Assembly: GCA_025363655.1 (NCBI GenBank)
Contig: JANYDK010000117.1
Coordinates: 1-64,000, forward strand
DNA length: 64,000 nt
DNA from: Deltaproteobacteria bacterium
GTDB lineage: Bacteria > Myxococcota_A > Polyangia > Polyangiales > JADJMO01
Direction of reading: 5' to 3'
Shown: positions 55,861 to 64,000 of the stretch, piece by piece
Layout: each line of letters starts with the position of its first letter
Numbering within the stretch: the first letter of the stretch is position 1
Position numbers and translations under genes: made by a program
The notes under the pieces: model-generated
Databases searched by the model: none
Seen by the model: only the letters and a program-made list of their open reading frames with translations
What the model was told of the DNA's origin: nothing

Positions 55861-57048
55861 TCACACGCGCGGGACGGGACGGAGCGTGGTGAGCACCACG
55901 AGATCATCCCGATGCACCACCACCTCGCCCGGTCGACCGAGCGTGGCTTCCACCTCTTGCCCGCGTTTTCCTGCGATGCGCGCCACGTCGACGGCCGCCA
56001 GTTGCGCGAGGCCCCGCGCGATCTCGCGGCCCTGGGCGTCGACGATCTGGACCGCCTCACCGACGCCGAAGCTGCCTCGCACCCCGAACACGCCCACCGC
56101 AAGCAGACTGCCGCCTCGCCGCTCGAGCGCCTCGCTGGCGCCCGCGTCGACGATGACCGCGCCACGCGGACGGAGGGTGAAGAGGATCCAATGCTTGCGC
56201 GCGGCGAGGCGATCTTGCGGGAGAAACAGTGTTCCCACGTCTTCGCCATCGAGGAGGAGATCGAGCGTGTCCTTCGCGCGCGCGTCGGCGATCACCACCG
56301 TCGCGCCGGCGAGCGAGCCTTTTTTCGCGGCCTCGAGCTTCGAGGCCATGCCGCCGGTGCCGACCTTGTTCTTGCCATCGCCGACCATCGCCTCGGGGGC
56401 GACGCCGACGAGCGGCAACGCTTCGCGATCGACGTCGGTGACGACGCGCACGCGTTCGCCCTTGGCATCGAGGAGCCCTTCGACGTCGGAGAGGAGCACG
56501 AGCAAATCGGCGGAGGTGAGCGCGGCGACGAGCGCGGCGAGTTGATCGTTGTCACCGAAGCGGATCTCGTCGACGGCGACCGTGTCGTTCTCGTTGATGA
56601 TCGGCACGACGCCCGCTTCGAGGAGCGCATCGAGGGCGCCACGTGCGTTGTTGGCGCGCGCGCGATCGGCGAGATCGGCGTGCGTCAGGAGCACCTGCGC
56701 GACGCGGCCCGGACGCCCGCCGATGGTCACGGCCTCGAACGCCTCTTCGTAGCGACGCATGAGTCGGCTCTGCCCCGCGGCGGCCGCCGCTTGCAGCTTC
56801 GCCATCTCTTTCGGCCTTGATTTCCAGCCTAGCGCGCGAAGGCCGAGGGCGATGGCCCCGGAGCTGACGAGGACGACCTCGCGCGGCGCACCACGCTCGT
56901 TCGCGCGCGCGACCCACGCGGCGAGGCGCGCGTAGACGTCGGGATCGCTCGCCAGCGTGCTGGAGCCGATCTTCACCACCGCGCGGTGGGCCTTCTTCAC
57001 GAGTGAAGCGCGGAGTGTGGCGACGTCTTCGGTGCTGCGCTTCTTCAT
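55861..57048 (-). CDS. proB: Glutamate 5-kinase with PUA domain
   Basis: VVKIGSSTLAS, VVLVSSGAIALGLRALGW, IINENDTVAVDEIRFGDNDQLAALVA, GTGGMASKLEAAK. Confidence 0.96.
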   Translation of the reverse strand: MKKRSTEDVATLRASLVKKAHRAVVKIGSSTLASDPDVYARLAAWVARANERGAPREVVLVSSGAIALGLRALGWKSRPKEMAKLQAAAAAGQSRLMRRYEEAFEAVTIGGRPGRVAQVLLTHADLADRARANNARGALDALLEAGVVPIINENDTVAVDEIRFGDNDQLAALVAALTSADLLVLLSDVEGLLDAKGERVRVVTDVDREALPLVGVAPEAMVGDGKNKVGTGGMASKLEAAKKGSLAGATVVIADARAKDTLDLLLDGEDVGTLFLPQDRLAARKHWILFTLRPRGAVIVDAGASEALERRGGSLLAVGVFGVRGSFGVGEAVQIVDAQGREIARGLAQLAAVDVARIAGKRGQEVEATLGRPGEVVVHRDDLVVLTTLRPVPRV

Positions 57049-57707
57049 GGCTCGAATCGGTGGACGTGGCCGACGACGTCGTCGAGGGCGGCATCGAGGC
57101 GACGGTCGATCACCTCGGGGAGCTTGGAGGCGGAGATGAGGAGCGAGTCGATCGCGCGTTGAATGGTGCCGCGGTAGTCCTCGGGGGCGTCGCGCTCTTC
57201 GACGGGGCCAGTGGCGAGCCCGAGCTCGGCTGCCTTCTGCACCGCGCGATCGAGGATGCCGCGAATGGCGATGGCCTCTTCCGCTTCGATGCGCACCGAG
57301 CGGAGAGCGCCACCAGCGCGATGCACCGAGAGATAACGATCGAGGAGCCGCCCGAAGGCGAGGGTGTCGAAGCCGTCGCGCATCGGCGCATAGACGACGC
57401 CGAGCGGCGCGACCCGCCGGACCGCGCGCCGACCGACCCAGGCGAGCGCTTCGCGGGTGAACGTGCTGCCGCGGCCGGCCACCGGAGGGCGCGGATCGCT
57501 GAGGATCGCGCGCGCGTCGGAGGTGAGCGCGAGGCCGTGACGGGCACAGACGTCGAAGGCGAGCGCACCACGGAGCGCCTTGAGGATGCGGCGAGGGACG
57601 ACCGGAAAGGGAACGACGCCGGTGAGCGCGCTCGCTGCGGCATAGACGGCGAATCGCCCGGCGGCGGGCGGCACTTTGGCGAGTGGCATCGGAGGCGCGG
57701 AGGACAT
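57045..57707 (-). CDS. Conserved-looking hypothetical protein coupled to proB
   Basis: ATG at 57707; ATGA overlap with proB. Confidence 0.7.
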   Translation of the reverse strand: MSSAPPMPLAKVPPAAGRFAVYAAASALTGVVPFPVVPRRILKALRGALAFDVCARHGLALTSDARAILSDPRPPVAGRGSTFTREALAWVGRRAVRRVAPLGVVYAPMRDGFDTLAFGRLLDRYLSVHRAGGALRSVRIEAEEAIAIRGILDRAVQKAAELGLATGPVEERDAPEDYRGTIQRAIDSLLISASKLPEVIDRRLDAALDDVVGHVHRFEP

Positions 57708-57797
57708 CGCGGTTCTCTTTCGCTTAGGCCCGACCTCGCGGGGCCGAAAGGGCAGCGTGCGGTTCTCACCGTGGCAGCCGTGGTAGCGTTGCCGGCG

Positions 57798-58661
57798 ATG
57801 GCTGGCGCGAAGGACGCGGGCGCGACGGGCGCGACGGGCGCGAGCGTGACGACGAGGCAGGGCTCCGCCGCAAAGGGACCGCTCGCTCGCTGGTTCGTCT
57901 TCCGCGCGCTCGCCGGGCTGGCGCCGAAGCTCGCCCTTGTCGACGCCGCCATCGGCATGCTCGTCGCCCTCGCCGTCGCCTCGACGTGGCGCGCAGCAGG
58001 TGGACCGCGCGCAGCCTTCGAGCAGGTCGTGCCCATGCTCGGCACCGGGCTCCGCTGGTCGGTCGCCTTGCCCCTCGCGTGGGGCGCGCTCTCGGCCATC
58101 GACCGGGACGAAAAAGAAGGGCTCATTGCCCTCGCGAGGCGCCGCGGCGTGTCGCTCCGTCGTTGGATCGTCGGTCGCGCGCTCGGCGCCGGCGTCCTCG
58201 TCGCCTTCGTCATCGGCGTGCCGATGATGGTCGTCGCCTTCGTCCTCGCCGGTTTCGGTGGAGGCCTCGAAGGCTCGATGGCGCGGCTCTCGCTCATCTT
58301 CCCGTCGTTCGTCGTCGCCGTCGCCAATGGCTTGATTTTCGGGCTCGGCGGCGTCGTCCTCGGCGCCATCGTCACCTCGCGCGGCCTCGTCGTCGCCGTC
58401 CTCCTCGGCGCCGCGGCGCTCGGCTCGCTCGTCGATCTCGCGCTCCCTGGCCCGGTCGGTGTCACCGCCCACCAGCTCATCTCGCCGATCCTCGCCCTCG
58501 AAGATTTGCAGGCGCTCCTCTTCGCCGAGCCGCACGCCGACGTGCCCCTCCGCGGAGCCTCTGCGCTCGCCGCCGTCCTCCTCTTCAGCGCGCTCGGCGT
58601 CTACGGCGCTGCCTATGCGCTGAAATCTCGCCTGCCCGCCGAGGACGCGCTCTCGACATGA
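57798..58661 (+). CDS. ABC-2-like permease
   Basis: About 6 TM segments; DRDEKEGLIALARRRGVSLRRWIVGRALGAGVLVAFVIGVP. Confidence 0.75.
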   Translation: MAGAKDAGATGATGASVTTRQGSAAKGPLARWFVFRALAGLAPKLALVDAAIGMLVALAVASTWRAAGGPRAAFEQVVPMLGTGLRWSVALPLAWGALSAIDRDEKEGLIALARRRGVSLRRWIVGRALGAGVLVAFVIGVPMMVVAFVLAGFGGGLEGSMARLSLIFPSFVVAVANGLIFGLGGVVLGAIVTSRGLVVAVLLGAAALGSLVDLALPGPVGVTAHQLISPILALEDLQALLFAEPHADVPLRGASALAAVLLFSALGVYGAAYALKSRLPAEDALST

Positions 58662-59683
58662 CCGCACCCATCTCGAACGTCTCGAACGCCTCGAACGCCG
58701 CGAATGCCGCGAATGCCCTGCGCGGACCGACGGGTTGGTTCGGCGTCCTCGCGGGAGGTCGGCTTCGCGGCATCAACGTGCCGTGCTTTTCGCCACTCAC
58801 GTTGATCCTCGACGCCGACCTCGACGAACAGCCTCCGCGCGCCGGCGTCCTTGCCCTTCGGCTGCTCGCCGGCATCGGTCGACCGAGCGCGGGGACGGTC
58901 CGCGTCTTCGGCGTCGATCCTGGGAATGATCCCGAGCTGCGCCGTCACATCGCGCTCGTCGGCGACGACGTGCTCCTCGAGCCTGGTCGCGACGCGATCG
59001 ACTCTGCGCTGGAAATCGCGACCATTCGCCGCCTCTCGCCGCTCCCCACTCGAGCGGCGCTGGCGGCGATCGTCGAAGGTCTCGCGCCCTCGGCCGCACG
59101 CCGACGTCTCTCTCGCGTCATCGCGGGTGCCGAGCGTGCACGCCTGCTTCTCCTCTCGTACCCCGAGCGCGAAGTCGATCCGCGCGAGCGTGACGAGTGG
59201 GCGAAGCTGGCGAGGTCAGTGCTTGCACGCGGCGCGCACGTCGTCGTCGCCACCACCAAGCTCGACGACTGGCTCGGCGTCGCCGACGACGTCAGCGCCC
59301 ACGCCTTCGTTCTTCGAGGCGGCGTCGTCGCCACCGGTGGGCCGGCGCACGCGCTTCCTTGGTCGGTACCTCCCGATCACGCGCCGCGCGTCGTCACCGT
59401 CGTCCTCGATCCCGATCCCAAGCTCGAGCCGACCGACCAAGATCACGACGCGACGCCCCCGGCTGCGCGCCTCCTCTCCGATCTGGTGAAAGATCCCGAT
59501 GTCGGACCGCACCTCGCGGCCATCGAGCCGATCGGCCCGCACGAGGTTCGTCTGCACACGCGTGCGCCGCGAGAGCTCGCGCGCGCCATCGGTCGTCGTG
59601 CCGCGGCCGGGCTCGCGGTCCGTCGCCTCAGCGTGCACGGCGCGGCAGCGAGCGCCCTCGCCGTCGCCGGGGCCCCGCGATGA
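58658..59683 (+). CDS. ABC ATPase-like protein lacking catalytic motifs (pseudo-ATPase)
   Basis: ALRLLAGIGRPSAGTVRVFGVDPGNDPELRRHIALVGDDVLL matches the ABC fold context, but no GxxGxGKS/T; LLLLSYPEREVDPRER replaces LLLDEPxxGLDP. Confidence 0.7.
   Translation: MTAPISNVSNASNAANAANALRGPTGWFGVLAGGRLRGINVPCFSPLTLILDADLDEQPPRAGVLALRLLAGIGRPSAGTVRVFGVDPGNDPELRRHIALVGDDVLLEPGRDAIDSALEIATIRRLSPLPTRAALAAIVEGLAPSAARRRLSRVIAGAERARLLLLSYPEREVDPRERDEWAKLARSVLARGAHVVVATTKLDDWLGVADDVSAHAFVLRGGVVATGGPAHALPWSVPPDHAPRVVTVVLDPDPKLEPTDQDHDATPPAARLLSDLVKDPDVGPHLAAIEPIGPHEVRLHTRAPRELARAIGRRAAAGLAVRRLSVHGAAASALAVAGAPR
58673..58717 (+). repeat. 9-bp tandem repeat x5 encoding SNV-SNA-SNA-ANA-ANA
   Basis: tcgaacgtc/tcgaacgcc/tcgaacgcc/gcgaatgcc/gcgaatgcc. 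Confidence 0.92.
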
Positions 59684-60414
59684 GCGAGGTCGTCGAAGCA
59701 GCGCCCGCGCCGCGCCGTCTTCCCGGACTGCGCGCGCTCGCGTTGGCGCCGATGGTGCTGCTCGCCTTCGCCGCGCCTGCGATTTTCGTCCTCGCGCGTG
59801 GCCACATGGTGATCGGCGAAAGCCAGCTCGGTCGCGTCGTCGTCCGCGCGTTTGGCGGCATCTCTCTGCCGGTGCTCGCCTCCGTGATCGCTGCGCTCAC
59901 CCTCTCGCGTGACGCCATCGTCCGTCGTCGCGCCGACCTCCGCGTGGCTGCTGGCGAGGAGCCTACTCGCGCTCTCGCAAGGCCGCTCACGCATGCCCTC
60001 GTCTGCATCGTCGCCTCGGCGCTGCTCGGCTCGCTCGTCGTCGTCGCCGCGCTCCGCGTGCACCTGCACCTCGGTTCTGCACGAGAAATCGTGCTCGATG
60101 TCCTCGGCACGACGTGGGCAGTCTCGCTCGGCGGCGTGGCTTGGCTCGCCCTCGCCGCCGCGCTCGTCGTCCGCAGTGGACGCGGGGTCACCGCCTTTCT
60201 CCTCATTCCACTCGACCTCGTCTCCCGCCTCCTTCCGGGCGCAGCGCAGTGGTTCGTGCCTTCCTCGCACGTCGCCAACTTGCTCGGAGCTCCGCCTCCC
60301 GAGGGTTTCGTGCACGTGCCGGTGTTGCCGCAGCTCGCGAGCGTCGGCGCGCTCGTCGTCTTCGCCGCCCTCGGCCTCGCGATCACGGCTCGTCGCTATC
60401 GCGGCGTTCCCTGA
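59680..60414 (+). CDS. Second membrane permease of the ABC-2-like cassette
   Basis: About 6 TM segments; ATGA overlap with the pseudo-ATPase gene. Confidence 0.75.
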   Translation: MSEVVEAAPAPRRLPGLRALALAPMVLLAFAAPAIFVLARGHMVIGESQLGRVVVRAFGGISLPVLASVIAALTLSRDAIVRRRADLRVAAGEEPTRALARPLTHALVCIVASALLGSLVVVAALRVHLHLGSAREIVLDVLGTTWAVSLGGVAWLALAAALVVRSGRGVTAFLLIPLDLVSRLLPGAAQWFVPSSHVANLLGAPPPEGFVHVPVLPQLASVGALVVFAALGLAITARRYRGVP

Positions 60415-61853
60415 GCGTGCGCCGCGCGCACCCAATCGCGCATCGTTTCTCGCGGGACCCCGATCGCTCGCGCCGCGGCGGCGATGCTCCCGTGATGACG
60501 AACGAGCAGGGCCGCATCGTCGGCGTCGCGCGTCGGGCGGACGGGCCTTGGCGGTGGCGCCGAGGAAGGGCGATTGCGTAGCGCCCGCGCGATGTCGTCA
60601 GCCCCAATCGAAGTACCCTGCACACACGCCGCCGCGCGATAGACGACGTTGCGGAGCTCGCGAACGTTGCCCGGCCACGCCTCGCTCACCAGCCTCGAGA
60701 CGGCGGCCTGGGTCAGCACTTTCTCTCCGAGCTCGCTCCGACTCCGCGCGAGAAGAGCCCCCGCGAGCGCTGCGATGTCGGCGCGGCGCTCTCGCAATGG
60801 AGGTACGTCGACCACCAGGACGGCGATGCGGTGAAAGAGGTCCTCGCGAAACGTCCCCTCTTCGATGCGTTGCTCGAGCGGTGACCAGGTCGCGGCGACG
60901 ACCCGCACGTCGACCGCACGCGGCGCCCGTGCCCCCAATCGACGCACCTCGCCGGTCTCGAGCACGCGCAAGAGCTTGGCTTGCATGTCGAGCGGCAACT
61001 CGCCGAGCTCGTCGAGGAGAAGTGTTCCGCCGTGCGCGAGCTCGAAGACGCCCGCACGCGCCGCCGCAGCGCCGGTGAACGCGCCTCGCTCGTGCCCGAA
61101 GAGCTCTGCCTCGGCCAGCTCGCGCGGCAACGCGCCGAGGTTGATTGCTTGAAACGGGCCATTTTTCCGGCCCGAAAGTGAGTGAAGGGCGCGCGCGACG
61201 ACCTCCTTCCCGCTCCCGCTCTCTCCGCGCACGAGCACCGGCGCCGACAGTTGGGCGTAGACGCGGACCGCGGCTGCCATCCGTCGCATCGACAGCGCGC
61301 GACCGATCGCCCCCGGCAGCACTTCGCCGTCGTGCTCACGACGTGTTCGCGGCGAGGAGGCCGGTGGTTCCTCGTCACCGTCCTCTTCGCCCACTTCACC
61401 CACTTGCATGGAGCCGCCCGACCTCGTCCCGACGGCCTCGATCGCGAGGGAGCTTCTCCCGACCATGGCGCACATCCCGACGTCGAGCGAGGCCGCTTCG
61501 ATGCGTGCGCCGCCCATCCAAGTGCCGTTTTTGCTGCCCAAATCGACGATGCGCGCACGACCACGCCGTACCTCGATGCGCGCGTGCCGGGCGCTGACGG
61601 TGGGATCGGCGACGTCGACCCGAATCTCATCCGGTTCGCTCGCCCCCTCTTCGGGCCGCGCCCATCCGCCGCCGACGACCAACGTTCCCTCGAGTGGCAG
61701 CGCGACGCGCACCGAGGGACCGCTCGCCGCTTCGATGATCAGCGAGAGAGGTGACAGCGCTCGCTCCTCCCCGCCGAGGCCGACGGTGCGAGGCTGCGAC
61801 GCGACCTCGTGCGAGTGGGAAAAGGCGAGGGGACTTTGGGCGCTCGTGTTCAT
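60396..61853 (-). CDS. FHA-domain sigma-54-dependent transcriptional activator
   Basis: FHA: SARHARIEVRRGRARIVDLGSKNGTWMGG; AAA+: GESGSGKEVVARALH, GHERGAFTGA, GGTLLLDELGELP; C-terminal Fis-like HTH. Confidence 0.95.
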   Translation of the reverse strand: MNTSAQSPLAFSHSHEVASQPRTVGLGGEERALSPLSLIIEAASGPSVRVALPLEGTLVVGGGWARPEEGASEPDEIRVDVADPTVSARHARIEVRRGRARIVDLGSKNGTWMGGARIEAASLDVGMCAMVGRSSLAIEAVGTRSGGSMQVGEVGEEDGDEEPPASSPRTRREHDGEVLPGAIGRALSMRRMAAAVRVYAQLSAPVLVRGESGSGKEVVARALHSLSGRKNGPFQAINLGALPRELAEAELFGHERGAFTGAAAARAGVFELAHGGTLLLDELGELPLDMQAKLLRVLETGEVRRLGARAPRAVDVRVVAATWSPLEQRIEEGTFREDLFHRIAVLVVDVPPLRERRADIAALAGALLARSRSELGEKVLTQAAVSRLVSEAWPGNVRELRNVVYRAAACVQGTSIGADDIARALRNRPSSAPPPRPVRPTRDADDAALLVRHHGSIAAAARAIGVPRETMRDWVRAAHAQGTPR

Positions 61854-61924
61854 CGCCCGGTCATCGCCGAGGCGTGGTGGTCAGTTGCGTGCGCTGTTCG
61901 GCGAGCGCACGATTCGGCGCGAAC

Positions 61925-63097
61925 ATGTCCGGGACGCCGCGGACCATCCTCCACGTCGACATGGACGCCTTCTACGCGTCCGTCGAGATCCGCGACGACC
62001 CATCTCTCGCCGGCAAACCGCTCATCGTCGGCGGTCACCCAACGCGCGGTGTCGTCCTCACCTGCAGCTACGAAGCACGAAAATTCGGCGTCCGCAGCGC
62101 GATGTCGATGTTCGAGGCACTGCAGCGTTGCCCCGACGCCACCGTCGTCCCGCCCCGAGGGAGCGCCTACGCGACGGCCTCGCGCACCTTGTTCGACCTG
62201 CTCCACACGTTCACGCCGCTCGTCGAGGGCCTCTCGCTCGACGAGGCCTTCCTCGACGTCACCGGCTCCGCCCGCCTCTTCGGCGACGGCGTCACCATCG
62301 CTCGACAAATCAAGGCTGGAATCGAACGCGCGACCGGCGGTCTCAAGGCCAGCGTCGGCGTCGCAGCGTGCAAGTACGTGGCGAAGGTCTGCAGCGATCT
62401 CCGCAAGCCCGACGCCCTCGTCGTCTGCCCGCCTGGCGAAGAAGCGGCCTTCCTCGCGCCGCTCGGCGTCGAGCGTCTCTTCGGCGTCGGCCCCAAGACC
62501 GCCGAACGCTTGCACGCGCGGGGCATCCGCACCATCGGCGACGTGCAGCAGCGGTCCCTGGAGGAGCTCGTCCGCCTCCTCGGCGAAGACTCCGCCGCGC
62601 ATTTCCACGCGCTCGCCATTGGTGACGACGACCGCGAGGTCGAGCCCGGCCGGGACGCCAAGTCCATCGGCAGCGAATCCACCTTCGATCGAGACCTCGT
62701 CGGCCCCGAGCCGCTCCGCGAGCCGATCCTTCGTCACTGCGAGGAGGTCGCCCGCCGTCTTCGTGCCGAGGGTCTCTCTGCCGGCGCGCTCGTCCTCAAA
62801 GTGAAGCGCGCCGATCACAGCTTGGTGACCCGCCGCTCGGTCGCCACGGTGCCGATGCTGGAAGCCCGCGAGCTCTACGATCTGGCCTTGCGTCTCCTCG
62901 ACAAGCTCGACTTGCGTCGTGTGCGTACGAGGTTGGTCGGTGTTTCGGCCTCGGCGCTGCGGCCGATCGAGCCGGTGCAGAAGGAGCTCTTCGCCGACAC
63001 CGTCGAGGTGAAGAGGCCGCGGGCGCTCGGGGCGGTGATCGACGCGATTGCGGGGAAGTTCGGCGATGGGGCGATTCGGCGGGCGGGAGGGCGGTGA
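61925..63097 (+). CDS. dinB: DNA polymerase IV (Y-family)
   Basis: ILHVDMDAFYASVEIRDDP, CSYEARKFGVRSAMSM, SLDEAFLDVTGS. Confidence 0.95.
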   Translation: MSGTPRTILHVDMDAFYASVEIRDDPSLAGKPLIVGGHPTRGVVLTCSYEARKFGVRSAMSMFEALQRCPDATVVPPRGSAYATASRTLFDLLHTFTPLVEGLSLDEAFLDVTGSARLFGDGVTIARQIKAGIERATGGLKASVGVAACKYVAKVCSDLRKPDALVVCPPGEEAAFLAPLGVERLFGVGPKTAERLHARGIRTIGDVQQRSLEELVRLLGEDSAAHFHALAIGDDDREVEPGRDAKSIGSESTFDRDLVGPEPLREPILRHCEEVARRLRAEGLSAGALVLKVKRADHSLVTRRSVATVPMLEARELYDLALRLLDKLDLRRVRTRLVGVSASALRPIEPVQKELFADTVEVKRPRALGAVIDAIAGKFGDGAIRRAGGR

Positions 63098-63174
63098 CCG
63101 TCGCCCTTGGGGATGGCTGTCACCCATCCGCGCGAAAGCCGAGGTAGTCGGTAGGAGAAGGTCTGTCGGTCAAA

Positions 63175-64000
63175 ATGCCCCGTGCTCTCGTGCTCGTTCT
63201 CCGCTGTCTGGCAGTCGTCGCCGTTGGGGTCACGCTTGCGCGAAGATCCGTTGCCGAGACGCCCGAATGGGTCACCGAGACGCACGTTTGTCTCGAGGCC
63301 GCCCAACGAGACGACGCGGTCGGTCTCCGCGAGTGTTCCCAGAGGCTCGTCCACCTCGCGCCGAAACAGGCCGTAGCCTGGGATTGGGCGTGCATTTCCG
63401 CGATGCGCGACGGTCGCTTCGACGACGCCGACGATGCGCTCGCCAAAGCTCGTGCGCTCGGGCTCGACGATCGAACGTTTCGGACGCGCCAGGACCGCCT
63501 CGATCACCTCCGCGGTTTTCGCCTCGGTTGGGGGGGACGAATCTTCTTCGCTTGGCTCGCGATATTGGTTGGTCTGTTCGGCATCGGTCACCTGCTCAGC
63601 CACCGAACGTTGCAGGTGCTCGCACAGGCGCCACGCGAAGCGACGGGGCGTCCACAGGCAGGGACGCTCCGCCTTTTCCGCGTCTATCGGATGGTGCTCT
63701 CGGCGTGCACCGCCTACTTCTACGTCTCACTTCCCGTCATTCTGGCCCTCGTCGGAGGGCTCATCTGGCTCGCGGTCAGCGCCCTCAAATACGCCTACGG
63801 ACAAGCCATTCTCTTCGTCGTCGGTTGGGTCGTCGCCAGCGTCACTCTCTTCGTCACCACCCTCGCGGCGATGATTCAAGGTCTCCTCGCCACGCGCGAA
63901 GATCACGACCCGGGCATCGCCATCGATCTCGAGGCGATCCCCGCGCTGCGAACCCTCCTCTTCGAAGTCGCGCGCAAGGTCGGCACGCGCCCCGTCGATT
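63175..64000 (+). CDS. Partial membrane protein, possibly M48-like peptidase family (runs off right edge)
   Basis: Open frame from ATG 63175 with no stop in window: MPRALVLVLRCLAVVAVGVTLARRSVAETPEW...TPR-like region, 3 TM, ...LRTLLFEVARKVGTRPVD; missing from the ORF track because it is not terminated. Confidence 0.7.
   Translation, partial: MPRALVLVLRCLAVVAVGVTLARRSVAETPEWVTETHVCLEAAQRDDAVGLRECSQRLVHLAPKQAVAWDWACISAMRDGRFDDADDALAKARALGLDDRTFRTRQDRLDHLRGFRLGWGGRIFFAWLAILVGLFGIGHLLSHRTLQVLAQAPREATGRPQAGTLRLFRVYRMVLSACTAYFYVSLPVILALVGGLIWLAVSALKYAYGQAILFVVGWVVASVTLFVTTLAAMIQGLLATREDHDPGIAIDLEAIPALRTLLFEVARKVGTRPVD

Noticed and set aside
57110-58667. Minus-strand ORFs covering the ABC-2-like permease
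   Set aside because: Antisense; only the 57045-57707 portion is a credible gene

Overview
This is a 64 kb high-GC chromosomal window. Its content (Ser/Thr kinases, PEGA/TPR proteins, an FHA-bEBP, many lipoproteins with low-complexity linkers) suggests a Myxococcota/Polyangia-type bacterium; that taxonomy is inference. About 50 convincing genes tile the window. High-GC antisense frames also produce many long spurious ORFs, which I rejected. Recognisable genes include hemE-hemG(hemY type), a thiolase, nadK plus a NUDIX hydrolase, pspA, yacG, an MdtABC-like RND efflux operon, proB, dinB, a YjbQ-like gene, a prolyl oligopeptidase and a subtilase. No rRNA, tRNA or CRISPR array was seen. The left edge carries the start of a probable IS630-type transposase. 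The most unusual signals are: (1) a dispersed ~85-95 bp intergenic element present three times (14.0, 21.5 and 38.6 kb), each copy next to a gene 3' end and foldable into conserved bulged hairpins; (2) a translationally coupled ABC-2-like cassette whose ATPase has lost Walker A, signature, Walker B and H-loop residues; (3) pspA coupled to a giant cyclase-like/AAA protein with a degenerate P-loop; (4) an exported truncated haemoglobin; (5) an ECF sigma / Cys-rich membrane protein / tandem DsbA-like lipoprotein operon with one CPFC and one CPFS domain; (6) a secreted amidohydrolase with TSP3-like repeats followed by a 35-aa lipopeptide ORF; (7) many in-frame short tandem repeats of 6-12 bp in unrelated genes. 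All calls come from reading the sequence. No database search was run.
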